Shown piece after piece: positions 26,004-33,406 of a DNA stretch of 64,000 nt. The notes under the pieces were generated by a model. That model was given only the letters and a program-made list of their open reading frames with translations, was not told where the DNA came from and made no database searches. The stretch's first letter is position 1; the number at the start of each line of letters is the position of its first letter. The translations under genes and the position numbers were made by a program. Source of the stretch: Sediminibacterium sp. FEMGT703S. Its GTDB lineage: Bacteria; Bacteroidota; Bacteroidia; Chitinophagales; Chitinophagaceae. The stretch lies in contig PGCO01000003.1 in the NCBI GenBank assembly GCA_002786355.1, positions 310,001 to 374,000 of the forward strand, given 5' to 3'.

Positions 26004-27301
26004 ACGACTTGATTTATAGATTTGAAAAATTTTAAATGCCCTATGACTGTAAATAGTATTAACACAATTCCAATAATGGCAGTAGCAGTAAACAAGACAG
26101 AAAAAAAGTTTACCCAACTAAATTGAAATTCAATAAATGTTTTTAACAATAAAACGATGACCGTACCTAAATAACCAAACGCATCTGCTATATACATCAC
26201 AAATCCAACATTTCCTTTTACAGCATATGTTGAAATCATTCTTTCAAAATACAAACAATTAAAAGGTAAATACGCTAAATACAACCCAGTAGTTGATAAA
26301 ATCATCCAAACAATTGGACTCAGCCAATGCTGGTGAAAAAAATAAGTAGATAATAAAGTCAATGACAATCCAACTATCACTAAATAATGCGTATAAACAA
26401 ATGCTTTTAAATTAGATTGAATGGTAAAAAAAGAGGCAATAACAATTAGTACAATTACTGTAATGATTGAACTCGTTTGCACAAAAATTCCCGCATCAGC
26501 TACATATCCAGTTTCTGTCCATAGTTCATTCGCGAAATCTTCACTAAAATCTCTCACAATAGTAAACAACATATAACTGATGACAATAGGAACTAAAAGC
26601 CAGCCGAATTTTAAAATAAATTGCTGCCGTTCAAACTTCGTCATTGGTGTGCGAGCTGTTCTAACTAAAATATCAGCATCATTTGGTTGAGGTGTTTGCT
26701 TAAGTAGCCAAAGTGCAAATAACATCGGTATTAAAAAAATACCGCCTGCTACAAACGGCATCCAAAAATCGTGTACATCAATATTGATCAACAACCATTT
26801 CCCCACTGTTTTTGCCAATCCAGAAGCAAAAATAAAACTGCTGGCTAAAAATGCGCCCATGATTTCAGTCGTTTTTCTACCTTCTAAAAATCCAAAGACC
26901 AAACCAAAGACCATCCCTAATGGCAACCCATTTAAGAACATGCAAATGATATTATAAGGGGCGGGTATAATGGCAAATAAGAACAGCGCTAACCATGCCG
27001 TTAAAATACAGATTAAAATTCCTTGGATGCGATGCTGAGGTTTCATGGCAGCAATAACGCGAATGCCAATAAACTTACTAAACATATAACCAATCACTTG
27101 TGCAATAACGAGGCAAACTTTGTAGGGAATTCCCCAAAAAGTCCATTGTTCATAAAGCCCAACAGTAAAAGGTTTTCTAAATCCATACATGCCAGTATAC
27201 ACAACAAATGCTGCAAAAGACACCACCAATAACAATAATGCTGGTGAATGCTTTAGCTTTCGTCCGATTAACGCATTTTCCCTAATGGTAAAAAAGCTCA
27301 T
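26000..27301 (-). CDS. DUF5690-type MFS permease, candidate phosphonate importer
   Basis: A 433-residue inner-membrane protein with about 12 hydrophobic segments and a cytoplasmic loop near the middle (TARTPMTKFERQQFI). The first helix ends in YTGMYGFRKPFTVG, which resembles the conserved start of organophosphate:phosphate antiporters (GlpT/UhpT-like MFS) and is typical of DUF5690. It is translationally coupled on both sides: its ATG overlaps the upstream hydrolase stop as ATGA and its stop overlaps the FAD oxidoreductase GTG. Being locked between phosphonate enzymes, it most likely brings the aminophosphonate across the inner membrane in place of a PhnCDE ABC transporter. Confidence 0.8.
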   Translation of the reverse strand: MSFFTIRENALIGRKLKHSPALLLLVVSFAAFVVYTGMYGFRKPFTVGLYEQWTFWGIPYKVCLVIAQVIGYMFSKFIGIRVIAAMKPQHRIQGILICILTAWLALFLFAIIPAPYNIICMFLNGLPLGMVFGLVFGFLEGRKTTEIMGAFLASSFIFASGLAKTVGKWLLINIDVHDFWMPFVAGGIFLIPMLFALWLLKQTPQPNDADILVRTARTPMTKFERQQFILKFGWLLVPIVISYMLFTIVRDFSEDFANELWTETGYVADAGIFVQTSSIITVIVLIVIASFFTIQSNLKAFVYTHYLVIVGLSLTLLSTYFFHQHWLSPIVWMILSTTGLYLAYLPFNCLYFERMISTYAVKGNVGFVMYIADAFGYLGTVIVLLLKTFIEFQFSWVNFFSVLFTATAIIGIVLILFTVIGHLKFFKSINQVV

Positions 27302-27981
27302 GAATGTAATAGTAAAATCAGATCAGACAACTGATGAATGATATGATTAGGTTCTGCCAACTGTAACATATGAGCATCATGTGCGCCTGTTGTAATACCA
27401 ATGGTTAAACCACAACCTGCATTTTTTCCCTCTTCAATGTCTATGATTGAATCTCCCACTTTCACAATGGTATTTGATTCTTCAATGCCAAATTGTTGTT
27501 TAGCTAAATCAATCATATCTGGAGCAGGTCTACTTAAGGACACATCAGATGCGGTAATTAAACCATCGATTTGCTCTCCAACCACCCAACCCAAACGTTG
27601 AATCAATTGATATGCCGTTGCGCGATCATATCCTGTATTCAATACCACTTTTACTCCCATTAGTTTTAACTGTGCAAATACTATTTCTGCACCAGGCATT
27701 GGAGAAATAGGCGCAAGCAAATACGCTTCTTTTAATCTTTCTTTAAATAAACTATGTAATGAGGCAGCCGTCAACTGCGGTGCAAAAACACCCAATTCAA
27801 TTAAGATATCTTTTAGTGCCGCTTTTTTTTCCTTACCTGCACCAATGGCCAACACCATTTCAAGACTGCAATCGTAGCCATCATCTAATAACGTCTGATG
27901 TAACATTTTGTAAACTAAATTCTGCTCATCTACCGTGGTACCTGCCATGTCAAATACCACCATTTCGTAATGACTGTTCAT
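27298..27981 (-). CDS. PhnX-like HAD hydrolase (phosphonatase-like, TIGR03351 type)
   Basis: A 227-residue HAD-superfamily hydrolase. The nucleophile motif FDMAGTTVDE has Asp11 and, unlike ordinary HADs, Ala-Gly-Thr at 13-15, the phosphonatase form. Arg151 in SRPAPDMI replaces the usual HAD Lys, and the acidic motif GDSIIDIEEGKNAG holds Asp177 and Asp181. The cap segment GAGKEKKAALKDIL (47-60) contains Lys50, 52 and 53 in the region where PhnX places its Schiff-base Lys. Expected reaction: cleavage of a phosphonoaldehyde C-P bond to an aldehyde and phosphate. One base separates it from the oxygenase gene upstream, and it overlaps the permease gene (ATGA). Confidence 0.85.
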   Translation of the reverse strand: MNSHYEMVVFDMAGTTVDEQNLVYKMLHQTLLDDGYDCSLEMVLAIGAGKEKKAALKDILIELGVFAPQLTAASLHSLFKERLKEAYLLAPISPMPGAEIVFAQLKLMGVKVVLNTGYDRATAYQLIQRLGWVVGEQIDGLITASDVSLSRPAPDMIDLAKQQFGIEESNTIVKVGDSIIDIEEGKNAGCGLTIGITTGAHDAHMLQLAEPNHIIHQLSDLILLLHS

Positions 27982-27982
27982 C

Positions 27983-28567
27983 TTATTCTATTTGGCTTTT
28001 TTGTAAATGACGTACCATCATTTGTTTGTATTGATCAAAAGAAACAGGAAGCGGCTTGTTTTCAATCTTGGCTTCTTCATCAATTTTTCGAATGGCAATA
28101 ATATCTTCTAGAAAAGGGTTTTGTTCAAATACTTCTGCTTCATACGAAGTCATCGGACCGCCTTGATATGCTAAGGTTTGCAAACTGGCTTCCGATAAAA
28201 GGGCAAGGTATTCAGGATACTTAAAACAGAGATACCGTTTAGCAGGCACGTGCAATGCCACTGCTTGAACCACTCTATCAGAAAAGCCTCTGGATTGTAA
28301 AAAAGTAGCCCCCAATAATTCATGATCTTGTAAACCCAAACCACCCATATTGTTGTGTTGGGTAACAGGCACGCAAATATGCCCTATATCGTGCAATAAA
28401 GCCGCTAAAATCAATTCTTCACCAAGTCCTTTTTCTGCAGCTATCTCAGCGCTTTGAACCATATGTTCCAACTTGGTAACTGGCTCACCAATGTATTCTG
28501 ATCCACCTTTTGAAAGTAAAAGTTCAATGATTTCATCAGCAATTTCTGTAGCAAAAAATCTTTCCAT
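27983..28567 (-). CDS. phnZ: PhnZ-like HD-domain di-iron oxygenase (phosphonate C-P cleaving)
   Basis: 194 residues from the ATG at 28567; an upstream in-frame ATG at 28606 lies above the promoter and is rejected. It aligns with PhnZ, which converts (R)-1-hydroxy-2-aminoethylphosphonate and O2 to glycine and phosphate. The substrate-lid pair Tyr25-x-x-Glu28 (YIGEPVT) and iron ligands His35, His59-Asp60 (LLHDIGH), His82, His106 and Asp163 occur at nearly the published spacings, as do Lys110 and Arg160 for the phosphonate. It leads the four-gene phosphonate module. A trimethylated substrate (TmpB-type) is an alternative. PhnY, the usual partner hydroxylase, is absent. Confidence 0.85.
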   Translation of the reverse strand: MERFFATEIADEIIELLLSKGGSEYIGEPVTKLEHMVQSAEIAAEKGLGEELILAALLHDIGHICVPVTQHNNMGGLGLQDHELLGATFLQSRGFSDRVVQAVALHVPAKRYLCFKYPEYLALLSEASLQTLAYQGGPMTSYEAEVFEQNPFLEDIIAIRKIDEEAKIENKPLPVSFDQYKQMMVRHLQKSQIE

Positions 28568-28581
28568 TAGGATTGTTTGAA

Positions 28582-28589
28582 CAAACCTA
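28582..28589 (-). promoter_or_regulatory. -7 element (TAGGTTTG) upstream of the phnZ-like gene
   Basis: The identical octamer TAGGTTTG found before susC occurs here, 15 bases upstream of the ATG at 28567 and inside the 88-bp gap after the protease gene. It implies the phosphonate module can start its own transcript. I see no convincing 11-bp repeat array upstream of it. Confidence 0.6.
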
Positions 28590-28655
28590 TTGAAGAGTAA
28601 CTGCAAGAAATGATTTTACAGATTAAGAAAACATGAAGGAATTGTTAGCAAATCG

Positions 28656-30245
28656 TTACTGAACCAATCTCACCGCTTTACCCACTAAAATATCTGCATC
28701 ATTAGCAACTACAAAATAACCATTGGCTCTCCAGATTTGTCTGGCGATTAAAGCTTTGATTCTGTTTAAAATAAATGCTTTACTACGGGCATCAATTGCA
28801 CCAAAGTTCAAGCCTTCTTTTGACGCATATTGCACAAAACGTTTCCATTGTGCATCAGAAACTTTAAAATCTGCATTAAATTTTACAGCATCTTTATATG
28901 CACTGTATTGGGCCTTATTGCTAATAAAATCATAATAGGCAAAATCATTCAAGGTACTCGTCATGAGCACTTGTAACACAGCCCTTGTGTACAATGAAGA
29001 ATCAAATAATACCGTGGTATCGGGTGTAATCCCCCCACCGCCAAAAACCATTTTACCTGCAGGCGTTTTATATTTCTTTACAGACCTAGCTAAGGAATCT
29101 TTTTTAGCGCTTGAATCTGTTGGATGAAAACGGCCAAGTAATTCATCGTTATACTTATCAATTCCTTCAGCATAAGATTTTTGAATATTTCTTCCCAAGG
29201 GAGTAAAATACCTAGCCACTGTTAATCGCACAGCGGATCCATCACTCAACTGAAATTGTTGCTGCACTAAGCCTTTACCAAAAGAACGACGCCCCATAAT
29301 CGTAGCCCTGTCCCAATCTTGCAAAGCACCTGCTAAAATTTCACTAGCTGATGCAGATGACTCATCTATTAACACCACTAATTTTCCTTTTTCAAAAAGC
29401 CCAGGACGCTTGGCAGTGAATTCTGTTCTGGGGGTATTTTCACCTTCTGTGTAAACAATTAATTTATTGTCATCTAAAAACTCATCAGCCATATCTACTG
29501 CTTCTTTCATCAGCCCACCTGTATTGCCTCTTAAATCTAAAATGAGGTTTTCCATTTTCTGGGCTTGCAACTTTTCTAATTCGGTCATGAACTCTTCATA
29601 CGTTCTTTCTGCAAATTTATTCAGTCTTATAAAACCCACTTTCGGTGCAATCATATAAGCTGCATCAACTGAGCTAACTGGAATATTACCTCGCGTAATT
29701 ACCGCTTCCTGCATTTTGCCTGCACGCAGAAACTTCACTTTAACCTTAGAATCTGCTGGACCTCTGAAAATTTTTCGGATAGCATTACCATCAAGTTTCT
29801 TCCCCGAAATATTTATGGTATCATTTACAAAAATCAATTGATCACCTACCATTAATCCCACTTTTTCTGCAGGGCCTCCTGAAATAACACTCATCACATT
29901 CACGGTATCGTTCATTTGTCGAAACTCTATTCCAATGCCTTGGAAATTCCCCATAATATCTTCATTCGCTGCAGAAAGGTCAGAAGAAGGAATGTAAACT
30001 GAATGCGGATCTAAATGTTTTAGCAATTCATTGGCTACTAATCCATTGATACTATCTTCTGAAACTTTATCAACGTATCGATTTTTAATCAATTCGGTCA
30101 ACTCCTGTATTGAAGATCGAGTTGAACTTTTAAAGAATAAAGGAGACATGGTCTTTTCCTTTAATTGAAAGCCAATTAGCATTCCCACAATCATCACAAT
30201 GGCAAATAAAACCGGTAACCAAACCTGCAGTTTCTTAGAACCCAT
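28656..30245 (-). CDS. S41 family C-terminal processing protease (CtpA/Prc-like)
   Basis: A 529-residue tail-specific protease anchored by one N-terminal membrane helix (about 9-26). A PDZ domain (about 95-185) recognises C-termini, and the catalytic domain has the dyad Ser299 in ESSASASE and Lys324 in RRSFGKG with Gln328, the same 25-residue spacing as in E. coli Prc. It acts in the periplasm on misfolded or tagged proteins or on envelope enzymes. It is upstream of the phosphonate module with an 88-bp gap containing its own promoter, so it is probably functionally separate. Confidence 0.93.
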   Translation of the reverse strand: MGSKKLQVWLPVLFAIVMIVGMLIGFQLKEKTMSPLFFKSSTRSSIQELTELIKNRYVDKVSEDSINGLVANELLKHLDPHSVYIPSSDLSAANEDIMGNFQGIGIEFRQMNDTVNVMSVISGGPAEKVGLMVGDQLIFVNDTINISGKKLDGNAIRKIFRGPADSKVKVKFLRAGKMQEAVITRGNIPVSSVDAAYMIAPKVGFIRLNKFAERTYEEFMTELEKLQAQKMENLILDLRGNTGGLMKEAVDMADEFLDDNKLIVYTEGENTPRTEFTAKRPGLFEKGKLVVLIDESSASASEILAGALQDWDRATIMGRRSFGKGLVQQQFQLSDGSAVRLTVARYFTPLGRNIQKSYAEGIDKYNDELLGRFHPTDSSAKKDSLARSVKKYKTPAGKMVFGGGGITPDTTVLFDSSLYTRAVLQVLMTSTLNDFAYYDFISNKAQYSAYKDAVKFNADFKVSDAQWKRFVQYASKEGLNFGAIDARSKAFILNRIKALIARQIWRANGYFVVANDADILVGKAVRLVQ

Positions 30246-30287
30246 AAATACACATTAAATTATACGTCATGTAAGCATGCAAATATC

Positions 30288-30295
30288 TATATTTA
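30288..30295 (+). promoter_or_regulatory. Candidate -7 element (TATATTTA) of the amino-sugar kinase/MurQ operon
   Basis: TATATTTA agrees with TAnnTTTG except for the last base and lies 22 bases before the ATG at 30317, in the short divergent region with the protease gene. No -33 match was found. Confidence 0.35.
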
Positions 30296-30316
30296 TTGCC
30301 GAATTAAACCTTTCCT

Positions 30317-31159
30317 ATGCCTGCCATATTAATTGCCGACAGTGGTTCTACCAAATGCGAGTGGTGTTTACTAGTAAACGGCAAGAAAAAAACCTTGCTA
30401 ACCCCAGCTATGAGCCCCTATTTTGTAACTGGAGACGAAATGATTCAAATTTTATCCAAACAACTTTTACCCAAAATAAAAAACACCCCCATAGATCAGC
30501 TCCATTTTTATGGAACAGGGCTTGGCAATCCAGCCAATATAGACATCATGAAAAAGGTTTTTAAAACCCTTTTCCCAAAAACCAAAACAGCCATTAATAC
30601 AGATTTATTGGGTATTGCACGCGCTTCTTGTGGCCACAAAAAAGGAATTGCTTGTATCTTAGGTACAGGATCTAACGCATGTTATTACAATGGCAAAAAA
30701 ATCGTTTCCATTAGCCCTGGCCTCGGATATGTGCTTGGCGATGAAGGATCTGGTGCTTATTTAGGTAAAAAAGTAATTCAGTATTATTTGTATAAAACAT
30801 TTGATGAAGACTTGATGTCTAGGTTTCAGAAACGTTTTGGAGAAACCCATGCCAGTATTCTCGAAAATATTTATAAGAAGCCCTTGGCAAACCGTTATAT
30901 GGCTTCTTTTGCTATCTTTTTGGCCGAGAATAGAGGCCATTTTATGATAGAAAATATCATTGAAGACGGCTTAAACGACTTTTTCTTCACTCATTTATAC
31001 AAATTCAAAGAAAGCTGGACCCAACCTATCCATTTTGTGGGCAGTGTTGGATTTGGTTTTAGAGATGTTTTAAAGGAACTTTGCAATAGTTACGAGTTAG
31101 AATTGGGTAAAGTTTTAAAGACCCCAATGCCCGGTTTGGTGGCATTTCATAAACAATAA
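30317..31159 (+). CDS. BadF/BadG/BcrA-type amino-sugar kinase (GlcNAc/MurNAc kinase candidate)
   Basis: A 280-residue actin-fold kinase. The phosphate-1 loop is ADSGSTKCEW (7-16), later LGTGSNACYYNG and the GYVLGDEGSGAYLG motif of N-acetylglucosamine kinases of the BadF family. The gene starts a tight operon (5 bp before murQ). In Clostridium, MurK of this family phosphorylates both MurNAc and GlcNAc. Placement directly before murQ, whose substrate is MurNAc 6-phosphate, makes MurNAc the best guess. The overlapping frame at 30277-30564 has no support. Confidence 0.85.
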   Translation: MPAILIADSGSTKCEWCLLVNGKKKTLLTPAMSPYFVTGDEMIQILSKQLLPKIKNTPIDQLHFYGTGLGNPANIDIMKKVFKTLFPKTKTAINTDLLGIARASCGHKKGIACILGTGSNACYYNGKKIVSISPGLGYVLGDEGSGAYLGKKVIQYYLYKTFDEDLMSRFQKRFGETHASILENIYKKPLANRYMASFAIFLAENRGHFMIENIIEDGLNDFFFTHLYKFKESWTQPIHFVGSVGFGFRDVLKELCNSYELELGKVLKTPMPGLVAFHKQ

Positions 31160-31164
31160 GCAAT

Positions 31165-31986
31165 ATGGGTAATTTCATAAAAGTTACAGAACAGGCTTCT
31201 AGGTACAATGACCTAGAAAAAATGAGTATTCAAGAAATTTTAACCAATATAAATAAAGAGGATAAAACAGTACCCGAAGCTGTTGAAAAAGCCATTCCAC
31301 AGATTGAAAAATTGATTGCAGCTACTGCAGACAAAATGTTACAAGGTGGAAGATTATTTTATATGGGGGCTGGCACTAGTGGAAGACTGGGTATATTAGA
31401 TGCAAGCGAATGTCCGCCTACTTATGGGGTTCCTTATGGTTTAGTCATTGGCTTAATAGCTGGTGGTGAAAAAGCAATTACGCAAGCAGTTGAATTTGCC
31501 GAAGACAGCGCAGATGAAGGTTGGAGCGACTTACAAAAACACTTCATCAACGACAAAGACGTAGTGATTGGGCTAGCGGCAAGTGGCACTACTCCTTACG
31601 TTATTGGTGCATTAAAAGAGTGTAGAAAAAGAGGGATTATCACAGGCAGTATCAGCTGTAATCCTAACTCACCAATTTCTGAAGCAGCAGACTTTCCGGT
31701 TGAAGTTGTTGTAGGACCAGAATTTGTAACAGGTAGTACGCGCATGAAAAGTGGCACTGCCCAAAAATTAGTCTTGAACATGATTTCTACCGCCATCATG
31801 ATTCAATTAGGTCGTGTAGAAGACAATAAAATGGTCAACATGCAATTGAGTAATATCAAATTGGTAGACCGTGGCGTAAAAATGGTCATGGACAATTTGG
31901 GTTTAAGTGATTACGAAAAAGCAAAAGATTTATTACTAAAATACGGTAGCGTTAAAAAAGCAGTTGAATCGGTAGGAAGCGAATAG
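31165..31986 (+). CDS. murQ: N-acetylmuramic acid 6-phosphate etherase
   Basis: A 273-residue SIS-fold lyase that cleaves the lactyl ether of MurNAc 6-phosphate to give GlcNAc 6-phosphate and D-lactate in peptidoglycan recycling. Signature motif YMGAGTSGRLGILDASECPPTYG begins near residue 70, and a second motif VGPEFVTGSTRMKSGTAQKLVLNM follows near residue 190. The catalytic Glu of ECPPTYG is present. A little shorter than the E. coli enzyme but complete. It is cytoplasmic, follows the amino-sugar kinase and precedes a gene of unknown function by one base. Confidence 0.96.
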   Translation: MGNFIKVTEQASRYNDLEKMSIQEILTNINKEDKTVPEAVEKAIPQIEKLIAATADKMLQGGRLFYMGAGTSGRLGILDASECPPTYGVPYGLVIGLIAGGEKAITQAVEFAEDSADEGWSDLQKHFINDKDVVIGLAASGTTPYVIGALKECRKRGIITGSISCNPNSPISEAADFPVEVVVGPEFVTGSTRMKSGTAQKLVLNMISTAIMIQLGRVEDNKMVNMQLSNIKLVDRGVKMVMDNLGLSDYEKAKDLLLKYGSVKKAVESVGSE

Positions 31987-31987
31987 T

Positions 31988-32554
31988 ATGCATGAAATAG
32001 AACCTTTTTTTAATTGGAGACATATTTATGTAGCAGAAGAAGATAAACGCTCTCCCTTCTATGGACGCACTTATTCTGAGTTTGAATTTTCACAAACAGT
32101 CTATAATTATTTTATTCACCCGCAATGGGATGATTTTGGTAGCAGAACATTGTACCTTAAAATCATTTATGTAGACTATGAATTGCAGTTTGCGATTATT
32201 GAATTTATTGGAGAATGGAATGATGCTATAGAAAATGACATCATGGAACTCAAGCGAGAAATCATTGATTTATTAGAAAAGGAAGGAATTTATAAATTTA
32301 TCTTGATTGCGGAAAATGTGTTAAATTTCCATAGCAGCGATAAAGAGTATTACCAAGAATGGTTTGAGGAAGTAACGGATGAAAATGGTTGGATTGTAGC
32401 GCTGAATATGCCTGCAGCCACCCAACAAGATTTCAGAGGTAAGAAGCTGCATTATTATATAGAATTAATGGATTTACCAGAATGGAGGGTATATAAACCT
32501 TATCACCTTTTCAAAAAAATTGACGACCAAATCAATCAACGCATTACCTTATGA
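31988..32554 (+). CDS. Conserved-looking protein of unknown function in the murQ operon
   Basis: 188 residues, acidic, without signal peptide or membrane segment. I do not recognise a family. The N-terminal part is rich in aromatic residues (FFNWRHIYVAEEDKRSPFYGRTYSEFEFSQTVYNYF). The central part LYLKIIYVDYELQFAIIEFIGEWNDAIENDIMELKREIIDLLEKEGIYKFILIAENVL has the strand-helix-strand look of a STAS-like or DUF-type alpha/beta domain. It begins one base after murQ and its stop overlaps the start of the hydrolase gene (ATGA), so it is firmly part of this operon and real. Confidence 0.8.
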   Translation: MHEIEPFFNWRHIYVAEEDKRSPFYGRTYSEFEFSQTVYNYFIHPQWDDFGSRTLYLKIIYVDYELQFAIIEFIGEWNDAIENDIMELKREIIDLLEKEGIYKFILIAENVLNFHSSDKEYYQEWFEEVTDENGWIVALNMPAATQQDFRGKKLHYYIELMDLPEWRVYKPYHLFKKIDDQINQRITL

Positions 32555-33402
32555 ACCAAGAAATCATTGACCTCTACGACGAGTATACCCATAAACCTTT
32601 AAGCAGACCAGAATTCATGAGTCGCTTAGCAATACTAACTGGCGGTATGGCTGCTGCATTAAGTATTTTACCAATGATTGAGGTCAATGCAGCCAAGGCT
32701 AATATAACGGCAGAAGACGATTTAGAAATAGAAACCATTACCTATGAAGGGGTAAATGGAACAATGAGTGCTTACGTAGCGAAACCAAAGGGAAAGAAAA
32801 AATTAGCTGCAGTTGTTGTAATACATGAAAACAGGGGATTAAACGCCCATATAGAAGACGTAACCAGAAGGGCTGCAAAAGCAGGCTACCTTGCTATTGC
32901 CCCAAATATACTCTCTCCATTAGGTGAGTTACCTAAAAACGACGACGAACTAAGAGCAAAATTTGCAACACTCAAAGCAGAAGAGAGTTTGCAAAATTTC
33001 ATTCGCGCTTTTACTTATTTGAGTACCCGAAAAGACTGCAATGGCCAAATGGGCTGTGTAGGATTTTGTTGGGGTGGAGCGATGGCTAATAATTTAGCAG
33101 TAAATGTTCCCAATTTAAAAGCAGCAGTAGCTTATTATGGTAGACAACCAGAAGCTGCCAAAGTAGCCCAAATTAAATCAGCCTTGATGTTGCATTATGG
33201 CGGATTAGACACCCGAGTAAATGAAGGTATACCTGCATATGAAGCAGCACTAAAGGAAAACAAAATCAATTACGAACTTTTTATTTACGAAAATGTGAAT
33301 CACGCATTTCATAATGACACAGCTGGTGCTAGATACAATGAAGCTGCAGCAAAGCTTTCATGGGAAAGAACCCTTGGCTTTTTTGCAAAGTATTTAAAGT
33401 AA
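32551..33402 (+). CDS. Dienelactone hydrolase family protein, probably exported
   Basis: A 283-residue alpha/beta hydrolase with a hydrophobic leader after residue 22 (MSRLAILTGGMAAALSILPMIEVNAAKA), which suggests export or membrane anchoring. The nucleophile elbow is GFCWGG with Cys as in carboxymethylenebutenolidase, followed by the Asp in LHYGGLDTRV and the His in NVNHAFHND, completing a Cys-Asp-His triad. Translationally coupled (ATGA) to the unknown gene before it. The physiological ester or lactone is unknown. Confidence 0.85.
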   Translation: MNQEIIDLYDEYTHKPLSRPEFMSRLAILTGGMAAALSILPMIEVNAAKANITAEDDLEIETITYEGVNGTMSAYVAKPKGKKKLAAVVVIHENRGLNAHIEDVTRRAAKAGYLAIAPNILSPLGELPKNDDELRAKFATLKAEESLQNFIRAFTYLSTRKDCNGQMGCVGFCWGGAMANNLAVNVPNLKAAVAYYGRQPEAAKVAQIKSALMLHYGGLDTRVNEGIPAYEAALKENKINYELFIYENVNHAFHNDTAGARYNEAAAKLSWERTLGFFAKYLK

Positions 33403-33406
33403 AGAA

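Noticed and set aside
28568..28606. Longer N-terminus (13 extra codons) for the PhnZ-like protein
   Set aside because: The codons lie over and above the TAGGTTTG promoter element, and residue spacing to PhnZ fits the shorter form.
28590..28655. A second PhoB-like repeat array before the phnZ-like gene
   Set aside because: Checked at 11-bp register upstream of the -7 element; only AATCT, CATTT and GTTAC appear, not a credible repeat.
30277..30564. A 95-codon frame overlapping the start of the amino-sugar kinase gene
   Set aside because: Different frame over the kinase P-loop region; the kinase frame has clear motifs and operon context.
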